Shown here one piece after another: positions 53,970-64,000 of a stretch of 64,000 nt of DNA (its first letter is position 1; the number at the start of each line of letters is the position of its first letter). The notes below the pieces were generated by a model. The model saw only the letters and a program-made list of their open reading frames with translations. It ran no database searches and had not been told where the DNA came from. The position numbers and the translations under genes are program-made. Origin of the DNA: Hirundichthys speculiger (lineage: Eukaryota > Chordata > Actinopteri > Beloniformes > Exocoetidae); NCBI GenBank assembly GCA_018398805.1, contig JAGFBZ010002346.1, positions 62,001 through 126,000 of the forward strand, read 5' to 3'.

Positions 53970-54363
53970 TAAGTTTTTGCCGGCGTTTATCTGTCTGTCT
54001 GTGTTCAAGATAATTTAAAAAGTTATGGATGGATTTTGATGAAATTTTCAGGTGTTGTCAGAAATGTGAAAAGGAAGAACTGATTTCATTTTGGGTGTGA
54101 TTCGGAAGAAATCCTGGATTCTGGATCACTTTCAAATTTTCGATAACATTGCGGTCAATGGGGCCAAAAATGTAGTTTCTTAATATCTCCGTCAATTATT
54201 GCCCAAAACTCATGAAATTTGACTCAGGGATTGACGATGGGAACCTCTATCAAATTTCAAAGGCTGATCCAGATCTGATCCAGAAGGCCGATTTTATCGC
54301 AATCTGTAAATCGCTATATGGGGGAATTGTTACACTTGGCGGAGGTCTGCGCTGCTTTTCTAG
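53970..54363 (+). mobile_element. Helitron-like element, family F copy 4
   Basis: Starts inside the family at GTTTTTGCCGGCG and ends CTTGGCGGAGGTCTGCGCTG..TTTTCTAG; the terminal hairpin is reduced by a small deletion. Confidence 0.6.
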
Positions 54364-54829
54364 TTTTATTTGTTGTTGCTCATTTTGAGCTCCACATGCT
54401 GATGATCGTTCATCTGGTTGTCCTGAACATGTGGATGAACGTTATTCATCCAGATTCTGCCTGCAGCGCTCGGGTCTTAGGATCTCAGTTTGGAGGAGAC
54501 GCAGCGAACGCTTCAGTGACTGCTGCACTGAAGGACGTCTTTGTGGAGGAAGAGGCTCGTCGTCTTTGGAGGGAATCTCAATGCGGAGAGAAATCGAGGT
54601 GAAACTCAACAACCGGTGGCAATCCAGTATCTCCACAGTCTGGGATCAGACTCTGTCCTCGAGGATGGCGTCTTGTTTCTTCAAGCTTCAATCATCCACC
54701 AAACCAGAGTCAACGGCAAAAAATGAAGTTGACATCCTCCAGGAATGAAAGACTTCTCAGTTTGAACTTTTGTGCATCAAAGCTTCAAAGGTGTAAAAGC
54801 GTACTGGATTTCAATTTCTCAATCTGCAA

Positions 54830-56112
54830 CTCGTAATCCAAAAAATGTTCAGGTCAATACGTGAAATGTAGATAAACTACAAATATCTGCAAGTTTCTTA
54901 AGACATTTTATTCACAACAGAGTATGTAAAGACAGATCACCTGTGGACAGACATTTCACCATTTAAAATGTTACTGGTTTAAATGAAAAATATGTACTCG
55001 GGAAAGTTGGGATAAGGTAAAAATAAACCTGGAAAATCATTTTTAGCTAATTTGATTAATTGGTGACATGACTGGATATTAAAAGAGCATCTGAGAGTCT
55101 CAGAGACAAAGTTCACCTGTCGAAATTAGGGATGAGTATTGGCAAGGACCTCACAATACGATATTTATCATGATACTTGGGTCACGATGCGATATTATAT
55201 TGCGATATTCTACCCAGTTAATATCAAAATTAAAAGTAGAGATGAAAAATCAAGTTGCTGTATATGTTCATCAGATGATATTGATCATTCAGAGGACAAA
55301 TTGAGTCAAAACTATTTGCTTCAAAACAACCTATTTATTGTTTATTAGTGTTTTTGAAAAAATCGATATTAGGCGCTGAAAAATCGATATCATATTGGGT
55401 GGCCGAAAATCACAATATATTGCCAAATCGATTTTTTTTCACACCCCTAGTCGAAATATTTTTGATTTACAAACTGGAACAACTTTCAGAATAATGTTCG
55501 GGAAAAAAAATGGCTTGAGCTTTGAAATCTCACCACCTACGGCGCAAAATAATATCAAAAGATCAGAGAAATTTGGAGAAATGCCTGAGCACACGAGACA
55601 AGGTTAAAAAATAATCAGTGTGGGATTCCTGAGATCTTTGGGCCCTCGGGGGCCAGAGCTCATTTAGAAATGAACTGATGTAAAGTGGAAATCTGTCCTG
55701 TAATCATCTGGCTCACCACCAGCACTCAGTTCAAAATCCCAACTTTCTACTTGGGTGCATTTGGCGCCTCTGAAATGTACAGTTTGCACATCTGGAAAGA
55801 AAACACCTGAAATCCTGAAAGTGTCATTGTCATTTGTACAGTTTTTTTAAGCAGCACAGGCCAGACGTGTCTTTCAGGAATGAAATCTTACATCAAGACG
55901 ATCCTGCATCCATCCAAGACGTGTCGCCATTAAATTCTGTTGTTCCTTCTTCACCTGGTACGTTTCCTCACTTTAAAATATTTAATGTCTTCTATGTTCT
56001 ATTGTGAATAAAATACTGGTTTACAAGGCATGTAAATCATTGCACTCTTTTTTTTTTTCCATTTATTTACATTTTACACAGCGTCCCATCTTTTTTGGAA
56101 CTGACACTATAC
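54830..56112. mobile_element. AGTTGGGAC-type DNA repeat, family G copy 3
   Basis: From about ATTTTATTCACAACAGAG to TTTACACAGCGTCCCATCTTTTTTGGAA. It is interrupted by the family C element at 55127-55449. No intact frame. Confidence 0.45.
55127..55449 (+). mobile_element. hAT-like MITE, family C copy 3
   Basis: 323 bp with a perfect 8-bp TSD GTCGAAAT (55119-55126 and 55450-55457). It interrupts a copy of the AGTTGGGA-type repeat seen at 54830-56110. Confidence 0.88.
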
Positions 56113-56385
56113 AATATAAATAAATTCTGCGCTCCGCGGACACACTCCTGTTAAATCCAGTCTTTTGACAGCTTCGTTTTGGTGACTAGTGACAGTGATT
56201 TTTACACTCTCAAACAGATAAATATCCACGAGAGACGCCAACATTGATTCAAGTTATTTTTCTGACAACTTATGACCGATATAACACGTGTACCTCGAAA
56301 ACAATGGTGAAACAGCACTGCGATGCCACTGTGAGATTTATTTAACTGTGGCTGTTTCAGACTCGCAACGCAGCTCCGCATCACT

Positions 56386-57189
56386 GAACGGAGGATGAAT
56401 GGAGGATGAATGGAGGATTTACGGAGGATATATGGAGGATGAGCGGAGGATGAACGGGGGATGTACGGAGGATATATGGAGGATGAACGGGGGATGTACG
56501 GAGAATGAATGGAGGATTTATGGAGAATATATGGAGGATGAACGGAGGATGAACGGAGAATGAATGGAGGATGTATGGAGGATATACAGAGGATGAGCGG
56601 AGGATGAACGGGGGATGTATGGAGAATGGAGGATTAATGGAGAATGAATGGAGGATGTATGGAGGATGAGCGGAGGATGAACGGGGGATGTACGGAGGAT
56701 GAACAGAGGATATATGGAGGATAAATGAGGGATGTACAGAAGATGAAGGGAGGATAAATGAAGGATGAACGGAGGATGAATAGAGGATGTACGGAGGATG
56801 AATAGAGGATGAATGGAGAATATACAGAGGATGAACGGAGGATATATGGAGGATAAATGAGGGATGTACAGAAGATGAAGGGAGGATAAATGAAGGATGT
56901 ACGGAGGATGAATAGAGGATGTACTGAGGATGAATGGAGAATATACGGAGGATGTACGGGGGATATACTGAGGATGAATGGAGGATGTACTGAGGATGAA
57001 CGGAGGATATACGGAGGATGAATGGAGGATGAATGGATGATACGGAGGATGAATGGAGGATATACGGAGGATGAATGGAGAATATACGGAGGATGTACGG
57101 AGGATGATTGGAGAATATACGGAGAATATACGGAGGATGTACGGGGGACATACTGAGGATGAACTGAGGATGAATGGAGGATGAACGGA
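56386..57189. repeat. Minisatellite, 11-bp unit AGGATGAATGG, about 73 copies
   Basis: Continuous 11-bp units with variants AGGATGTACGG, AGGATATACGG, AGGATGAGCGG and GGGATGAACGG. The plus strand is purine-rich. Because 11 is not a multiple of 3, the minus strand shows frames open for up to 256 codons with an 11-residue period (HPPYILRIFSI-like). These are array products and not genes. It lies 640 bp beyond the ankra2 stop. Confidence 0.95.
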
Positions 57190-57799
57190 CTTCACTGCGG
57201 TGTGAATCATTTAAATAAATAAATAACCAATAAAATCAACACAAAAATCTTCAGTAAAACACAACATTTGTGCAGAACGCCCCGGAGATGTGCTCACGAA
57301 GACCAGACACCATGACCATGCGGCAACTAATCGTGTTAACATTCACATCTGTTGACCTTTAAAATCAGCTATTCATTACGTAAATATGTTAGTTACGCAC
57401 ACGGGGAAATAAACACATCAGGACAAGGATTTTGAAGTAATATTGGCATTTGAAGACGGGCAAACATGTGTTCAGTTAAAGATCAAGCCCGTGTTGCCCC
57501 ACAAACACGTGGAGGGGCTCAGCTTTACGGCTGCCGGTGCAGCCACGTTAGATTTGTAACTCTGAAGTCAACGTAAAGACAAAAAAAAGTGCAGAGTATG
57601 ACAATTTTACACACCGATTAAAAAAAAAAAAAAATCACACAGAACAAACCTTCATGTGCATCAGGCCCAGGAGATACAATAAATAAAATGACGCAACACT
57701 GTTTGAATATCTCTCCAGGGATCAAAATGTTCCTGCAGGCCGACAGCAGAGGGCAGGTTTAAACGATTGTCCAGCGCCCAGCGGTGCCCCCCCAGGGTT

Positions 57800-57805
57800 T
57801 TTATT
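57800..57805 (-). terminator. Candidate ankra2 polyadenylation signal
   Basis: The nearest minus-strand AATAAA lies only about 28 nt after the stop. It would give an unusually short 3' UTR; a further signal at about 56335-56340 lies beyond the minisatellite. Low certainty. Confidence 0.3.
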
Positions 57806-57832
57806 TTCCCTCCTCGGCTCAAATATGGCAGT

Positions 57833-60800
57833 TCACTCCCTGATCCCCATCAGTAGCTTCAGCAGGTGCGCCTCCATCACCTGTTGGACTGAACAGACAG
57901 ACGCGCAGCGTTTTACTTTACCATTTATAGCAGCAGCGTGTCTACTGTTCATTCTTGGGACATTAATGAATATTAATGAAAGAGTCGTCTTCCAACGAGG
58001 CTTCCCTTTCACTCCACTAGAGGACGAGAAGAAGACGCCGTTTAGATGTCGATGGAGGCAGCAGATCTGGCAACGAACGCTCCAACTACAATAAAGGATG
58101 ACGATGCCCTTAAATCACGACCTTTAACCTAATTTATCATGGATTCATGTCAGGAGTTAGAGACAGATGATGGGGAAAATATACGTATAATTGCGTTTTT
58201 GGTTAAATAAATTCAGCGAACGAGCATCTGGGTCAATATGAAACAAATTAGTAGAACAGATGTGCTCAAAGTAATAGCAGGGTTTTAAATAAAAGAGAGG
58301 AAAGTTTAACATCCTTCTTATAGCTTTTATTTCCAAACGCGCAGATGCATTGGGAACACCGCACGTTCCGTTTTAAATCAAACCGTGAAGTATTTTACCG
58401 TTTACTTTTTCCAGAAAGGGAAGAGAAACGAGCATTAAGTGAGGTAATTCATTCTGAGAAAAAAAAAAACAGGTGTCAAATCTCATGAATGCTGCGAATA
58501 CCTAGAAAATTAAATAAGTTAACAGTGGATGTCTGGATATCAAGCCTCTGGCTGCTTGGTTTCATCACTCGTCCACTGTGATGAAGGCAGATTGAATGGA
58601 CATTACTCCATCATCATAAATGAAAGTCTATACACTGCTGGCAATCGTGGCTCGCCAATGACATCATATAACTGACTGACAGGCCTTACGAATATGGGCA
58701 CCACAGCTACAAAGCAAAACAGTCCCATTTAAAACCTTTACATTAGCAAACCTCTCAACGGCTGCATCGACCACCGCTCAGATTCGATGCCCTGCTTTTG
58801 AGCTCCAAAAAGAGCGAAGAGACGGCAAAGCAGCTGGATATGTTGCTCTCATTTACTGAAGTCCCCATAATCTTTATCTGGTATGAAAAACTCCAGCTTA
58901 TGTTTTTTTCCCCTACTGGAATTTGCCTCAAGTTCATTGAAAAATTGTACAAATTTTCCATTTGATCTCGGAGAAACTGCAATCAATAGAAAAAGGAACA
59001 AAGTGACCGGAAATTCCAGATGTGGTTCCACTGTGACGGACACGATGACATAATAAGCAAATGATGCTCATTTAAAAAGTAATAAATCAGTGGGACGGCT
59101 TGTTAAATTATAATTATTTACATTATTAAATATGTCAAATATTCTGAGGTCAATGGAGTCAACATTTCGTTTATGAATACCGACTATACACCTGGCAGGC
59201 TAACCTTTAACTTACTTCTTGAAAAGCATTATTTATTATTTTTTTTGTCACTGTAGCACACCACATCTGATTTAAAAAGATTTTTTTTGTTAAAAAAAAA
59301 GGACCAAAAAAAAAAACTGCTTATTTGGCTTCTCTACTGTTTCAGCAGTTTCCACCCACGATGCAGTTCCTGCATTGAACGCTAGGGGGGGTAACATCCA
59401 CATGCTAAGTGGAATTACAAACCGCCGCGAACGCGTGTGGAAATGAGGCGCTAAATGTAAATGCACCAGAGGCCATGTGTCTCACCATTTCGATGGCCCA
59501 TAGCCACAGCCATGTCCATTGCATTAAACCCAGAATCTGACTCGACGGTCGGATCAGCGCCACTTTCTGTAGGACAGAGAAAAACAAACAAACATACATT
59601 TAACGTACGTGCTCACGGCAGCTACAATGTTTACATAAAATATTGACATAGAAGGACATCAATGTGACTTTCTCTTCTCACCTAACAGGATCTCAACACA
59701 GCGCACGTGGTTGCCGTGGACAGCGTACAGCAGAGGCGCTCCTCCGTTCTGAAACCCCCCCCCCCGTATCGTTTAATTCAGGCGTTAAATCACCATTGAT
59801 AATCAATATGTCAACAGTGAATGCAGCGTGGACGCCTACCCAGTCATATTCGTTGACGTCCACTCCGCAGTCAATGAGCATCTTCACGATATCCGTGTAG
59901 CCTTTACTGCAGGCCAACGACAGCGCGCTTTCCCTCCCTTTGGCCAGGAGTTTGGGGTCGGCTCCCTGCAGCGAGGCAGAGGAACGAATCAGATAAATAA
60001 ACCGTTTCTAGTATCTTAATTCAAAGCTCAGATGAATCTTTCCTTACGTTTTGTAGCAGAAACTCAACAACTGCAATTTGTCCGTGAGCAGCTGCCCACA
60101 TCAGCGGGGTGAAGCCTTCCTCGTCTTTCAGGTTGATTACAGTCTCTGTTCATGTGAATAAAAAACAAAAATAAAAAAAAGATTCAAGATTAAAATCCTT
60201 GGATATTTCCACAGAGTTGAGGCAGTACAGGGGGAATGACATTTGTGTCATTTAAGGCTGTGGCGACACACTACTACACTAATTGTAATACAATACGATA
60301 CACGATATTCGGCTCACGATACGGTATATATCGATATTCATCTTACAATACATTTACATAATTTTCTGAAAGATTTTAAAGGGACAAAGTGATTTTGGTG
60401 ACATCTTGTGAGTGTTCCAATGACTTTGTTTGAATTAATTGAACAGAAAGCATCAATTACACATTATATGGCTGACAGGCAGCTTGGAATTGCTGGACAA
60501 AATGAATAAAAAATTTGTTGAGAAAAATAGTTTCATTTATTTAAACAGTGTAAATTGTTGCTTGCAAGCTTTTAAAGGTGAGACACGGGGGTTTTGAAAG
60601 AAGGTTAGAATATCGATACCCACGGCTGAAAAATTGATACTCGATAAAATATCGATATATATCGCAAAATCGATAAAATCGCTCAGCTCTAGTATCATTT
60701 GTGTCTCTTAACTTTGTAACAAGTAACACTTAAAAACCATCTTTTTCAATTTTAAGTTTTTAGATCTAGAATAAATAGAAGAAATGAGTACGTTCACCTG

Positions 60801-63234
60801 ATGTGGCAAACAAAATTGAATTGTTGCATTAGTGTGACTGAAATTGCGGTTTTAAAATGCATGTAAAGATCTCAGTCCAGCTGAATCTGAACTTCTCATC
60901 ATCAGTCTGACACACCCAGATAGTACGGTTGAAGTTTCCTGACCAGGTAAGTCAAAGAAGAGAAGACCCCAGTGTGAAGGGAGCTGAAACTACGTGGTAG
61001 AGCGTGGCACATGTGGGTAAACTGCCTTCACATGCAGGTATATTGGGACAAAGTAAGGAGTCAAAGTCAACGTCCCAGTTGGGCTGCGGCCGCGGCTCGA
61101 CTGCACCGTACAAGTAAACGTTCTGAGCGACTGTAAGGTGCCCAGGTCCTGAGGCTGAAAACAACCCCCCACCATGACCCTTCCACTGCCGTGCTACAGA
61201 GGGTACGAGGCGCTGAACTGATATGCTGCGTTTTCAGCAAACATCCCACTGAGTATCGGCAAACGTCTCCATTTTAATCTCTTCAAAGAACATTCTTCCA
61301 TCTCAGCTGGTTCACGTCCAGCTTGGACATTTCTTTAATTTTTTAAAATTACTTGTGGACTATTTCCAATCATACTGTCGTTGACTTTTAGCAGGCTAAC
61401 TGGAGCCTGTGGAGTCTGGAGGGAACGCTAAACAGTCTGTCACATGTTGTTGTTCATCTGAGGTGGTGTTTACAGCCTCACAACAGTTATAAGCTGTTTA
61501 ATCTCATTATTTGATTACTGATTTAACATCAGCGCTCTTTTTTTTTTTTTTTCCACTTTTTGGTTTTGTGTCTTCTTCAAGTACATGCAGCTTTTAGATC
61601 TTATATTAATACAAATATACTGATAATGGTTGGATTTACAGCAAATTAATCATGACGAATACCTGCTTTTATATGTCATGTATGATCCTTTACAGGACAG
61701 TACTTTATTTCTAGGATGCTGATACATTAAAATACATTTAATGGTATAATTTTGGATCTTGAAAATGACCAAATGTGTTACACATTAATTGTATTAATTA
61801 TTATTAAATACAACATAACACTAAGACCTTAAATAGCGGCTGTGTGTGTAGTTTTAATTATTTTGACAGCAGGGGCGGAGCTTCTACCTTGTTCAATCCT
61901 GCTGGCTAAAAACACCATCTCTCCTTGGGCTGCCAGCTGATGAATGGACAAAGCTGGGAGGAAAAATATTCATGAATTATAACGGCTATGCAGAAAGGAG
62001 AGATTCATGTTTACATCAAAACTAAAGTTAAAACAGCAGCGGTACTTACAATGCACCAAAAGAGGTGTGGAAGAGACTTCATTTCCACGGTGCTTGTTGG
62101 TTGGTGAGCGTGTGGGACTGTTTGATAGGAGAGAAAGAAATGCTTTGTGGTGGATGGGGTGTAAACGTGACGCACTTGGATGCCCGGTGAGGGCGACGTC
62201 TGGATGTTGCACTCGGCTGAAGGCAGGAAAACAACAGTCTGACGTTAGTTTCACTCTTCTGCATGAGACATAAGCTATTCAGACGATCACTGCAGGGGAG
62301 GGCTGGGTATTGTTTAAAAAAATATTCGATACCAATACTTTATCTTTAATAACGACACCTGAACAATACTTTTATCAGTTCTAACATAATAACATTTCAA
62401 CATAAAAGAAGTGAAATTAGCAGAACGGTGTGCAGGCATTGCACCAGAATATTCAGTTAAATTACACGTGCATATAATATAAGATTCTTATGAAAAAAAT
62501 TGCACATTTTGCAAGATTGCACATTTATTGTAACATCCTGGCTGTAGTCGTGCAATCAACATTTTGCTGTCAAATGACAAATTTCAGAAAATCTCAACTT
62601 TTTAACTGCACATTGCAATTTTTTTGCAGTAAAATATTTACTTCTGCAAAATTACAGCTTTTTGACATAAAATTCTGACTTTGTCGTAAATTTTTTATAT
62701 TCACATAATTGCAACTTCTTGTCTTAAAATGAAGAACGTTTGTCGTGAAATCAAGAATCTCACAGAATCGTGACGTTTGGACATAAAATGTCAAAGAGCT
62801 TAAATTTTCCATTAAACAGCAGTTTTACGATACTCAATGGTATTGAAGCAATATCGGAAAAAGATATCGGTTTTCGATACATAGCCTTACTCCAGAGAGA
62901 TAACATCAAGAATCCCTCCTTTTTCTTACCTTTGAACAAGACGGAAGCCACCTCCAGGTCGGAGTTCACCTGGTCCTGGATGTTCTTGCTGTCTGTCCTC
63001 CTCGTTGAGAGACTTCACAAATCTTGAGCACACGTTCATGTCAAAGCGGTTGGGCAGAATGAATTTGATGCCCATGGCCACATTCTGGGGGTTTGTGTCG
63101 TCTGGGGTCGAACCCAGCGACTGCTCGGTCTTTATGGCACTCATATCAGGCATGACACAGATCCCGTCCATGTCCTCCTGCACTAAAGGACACTCGACGG
63201 TCCCCTCTGCGGCTGACATGGTGACGTTATCCAT
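57833..63234 (-). CDS. ankra2: Ankyrin repeat family A member 2, eight coding exons; linker out of frame
   Basis: ANKRA2 is a cytoplasmic adaptor whose ankyrin repeats bind PxLPx-type motifs in partners such as class IIa HDACs, megalin and CCDC8. Coding exons, 5' to 3' on the minus strand: 63234-62930, 62216-62050, 61953-61888, 60145-60048, 59965-59840, 59748-59682, 59566-59486 and 57888-57833, all GT-AG. They sum to 966 nt, 321 residues (human 313). Residues 1-80 ([10 protein letters not shown]... to SLNEED) and 142-321 (NKHRGNEV, then ankyrin repeats with [35 protein letters not shown] and [18 protein letters not shown], ending MGIRE) are canonical. Residues 81-141 are not: three 4-bp tandem duplications (62990-62997, 62133-62140, 62097-62104) shift the frame, which nevertheless stays open and is restored after the third. 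The first coding exon has an acceptor at 63263-63265, so Met at 63234 is preferred over an upstream in-frame ATG that would lie in intron 1. Confidence 0.93.
60253..60691 (+). mobile_element. hAT-like MITE, family A copy 4, in ankra2 intron 4
   Basis: Starts TAAGGCTGTGGCGACAC, ends CGCTCAGCTCTA; internal landmarks are TCACGATACG, AAGTGATTTTGGTGACATC and TTGCTTGCAAGC. Flanked by GTGTCATT/GTATCATT (7 of 8 match). Same family as 2182-3017, 21038-21433 and 37036-37338. Confidence 0.8.
62297..62890. mobile_element. Degraded hAT-like element in ankra2 intron 2
   Basis: Starts AGGGCTGGGTATTG and ends CGATACATAGCCTTA, with ATTCGATACC/GGTTTTCGATAC inside each end, an imperfect terminal inverted repeat of the TAGGGCTG hAT type. 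No clear TSD and no coding sequence were seen. Confidence 0.4.
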
Positions 63235-63521
63235 CCTCCAGCTACTCGCTGAACTAGCACACCTGACATAAGAAAACGAAGCCATTACATTACATCAGAC
63301 AACACAGTGTTTTTATTTCATTTAGAATGTAGAGTAAACGACAATAAACGTTCAGTATTACAAATCCTCACCGTGTAATAGCCACTAGTTAGCATTTAGC
63401 TTTTGTTATCGTACCCTCCCGCTACTCAAACTTATTGCACGGGGAAACTAACTTTTAACATAGAAGCACGCGTAATAAAAATCCTATCAAAATCTGCTTC
63501 ACTAAGATGAGCATTTCTTAC

Positions 63522-63610
63522 TTGATGGGTCATTATTTTCCTTGAACAATGTCATTGATCCATCTCTTCTCTCTTTGTGTTTTGATTTAACTGCACATGC
63601 GCAAAGAGTT
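63522..63610 (-). other. ankra2: Putative non-coding exon 1 of ankra2
   Basis: On the minus strand a consensus donor ATCAA|GTAAGA ends at 63522, and a good acceptor (TTTTCTTATGTCAG) lies 259 bp downstream at the first coding exon. The exon contains a minimal upstream ORF (ATG GAT CAA TGA). The 5' end is a guess based on the promoter motif just upstream. Confidence 0.45.
63592..63603. promoter_or_regulatory. NRF1-like site near the ankra2 start
   Basis: TGCACATGCGCA is one base from the NRF1 palindrome TGCGCATGCGCA. It lies at the presumed ankra2 start. In human ANKRA2 is head-to-head with UTP15, so this may be the shared promoter; that is inference. Confidence 0.4.
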
Positions 63611-63662
63611 GGTAGGTGCACCCTCTGTGAGCTTCCCCCGTTGCCGTTCCGCCTGAACTACA

Positions 63663-63790
63663 CGGCATCAATCAATCAAACTTTATTTGGATAGAACTTT
63701 TCAAGCAACCATTGCAGCGCAAAGTGTTTTACATAAGTGAAACAAAAGCAACATAAATAGTTTTTAACCATAAAGGCCGGTCTAATATTA
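63663..63790 (+). repeat. Fish repeat, TCAATCAATCAAACTTTATTT type
   Basis: CATCAATCAATCAAACTTTA..., then GCAAAGTGTTTTACATAAG. This end sequence recurs in many fish genomes. No gene was seen from here to the window end. Confidence 0.4.
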
Positions 63791-64000
63791 GTCGCACTCA
63801 GATCTCTAAGCACAAACAAATAATAAAAAATATACACTGTTATTATTTTTTTCTTTCATAGAGCTACTTTTTCCCACCTACATCTGACCTAATTATTGAA
63901 ATAAAATATTCATTCACTTTTAAAGATTTTAACCCTTTAATTGCCACATTTTTGTCATAAAATTAGTCACACTCGAGTACGAAAAATGTGCTTTTTAAAA

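Noticed and set aside
56381..57210. 256- and 230-codon minus-strand frames rich in HPPYIL/SSSVHP repeats
   Set aside because: They are translations of the 11-bp minisatellite in two frames; the repeat alone explains the absence of stops.

Overview
This window is vertebrate nuclear DNA, almost certainly from a teleost fish. It has intron-containing genes with GT-AG splice sites, CpG-rich promoters, (TA)n and (TG)n microsatellites, and many non-autonomous transposons of the kinds usual in ray-finned fish. I recognise three protein-coding genes: foxd1 (one exon, minus strand, about 32.2-33.2 kb), btf3 (plus strand, coding exons 47.3-50.7 kb) and ankra2 (minus strand, coding exons 57.8-63.2 kb). 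From what I know of human 5q13, FOXD1(-), BTF3(+), ANKRA2(-), UTP15(+) lie there in the same order and orientation, so this looks like a conserved block. The window ends in the region where the divergent utp15 promoter would be expected; no utp15 exon is visible.

Layout. 1-31.6 kb: no gene I can support; diffuse intergenic DNA packed with decayed LINE fragments, hAT-type elements with exact 8-bp target-site duplications (TSDs), a TA-flanked element family and microsatellites. 31.6-33.5 kb: the foxd1 transcription unit with a CpG-rich coding exon and a TATA-like promoter. 33.5-43.8 kb: intergenic, with more nested transposons, an L2/Rex-type LINE pol remnant and a Tc1-like element. 43.8-51.2 kb: btf3, with a CRE-bearing promoter; intron 4 consists almost wholly of a foldback element. 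51.2-57.8 kb: the convergent btf3/ankra2 interval, holding a 1.16-kb hAT element, two head-to-head Helitron-like elements and an 800-bp minisatellite with an 11-bp unit. 57.8-63.6 kb: ankra2. 63.6-64 kb: start of the next intergenic or divergent-promoter region.

The genes do not form an operon. foxd1 encodes a forkhead transcription factor, btf3 the beta subunit of the nascent-polypeptide-associated complex, and ankra2 a cytoplasmic ankyrin-repeat adaptor. The observation most worth checking is in ankra2. Its first two coding exons carry three separate 4-bp tandem duplications (total +12 bp). Between the first and the third, the conserved peptide is pushed out of frame, yet the frame stays open throughout and is restored before the ankyrin repeats. 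A 321-residue protein with 61 foreign residues in its linker is therefore predicted, unless the duplications are assembly artefacts. Other notable items are a perfect 60-bp palindrome with AATAAA on both strands, several transposon-in-transposon insertions resolved to the base by their TSDs, and the large inverted repeat in btf3 intron 4.
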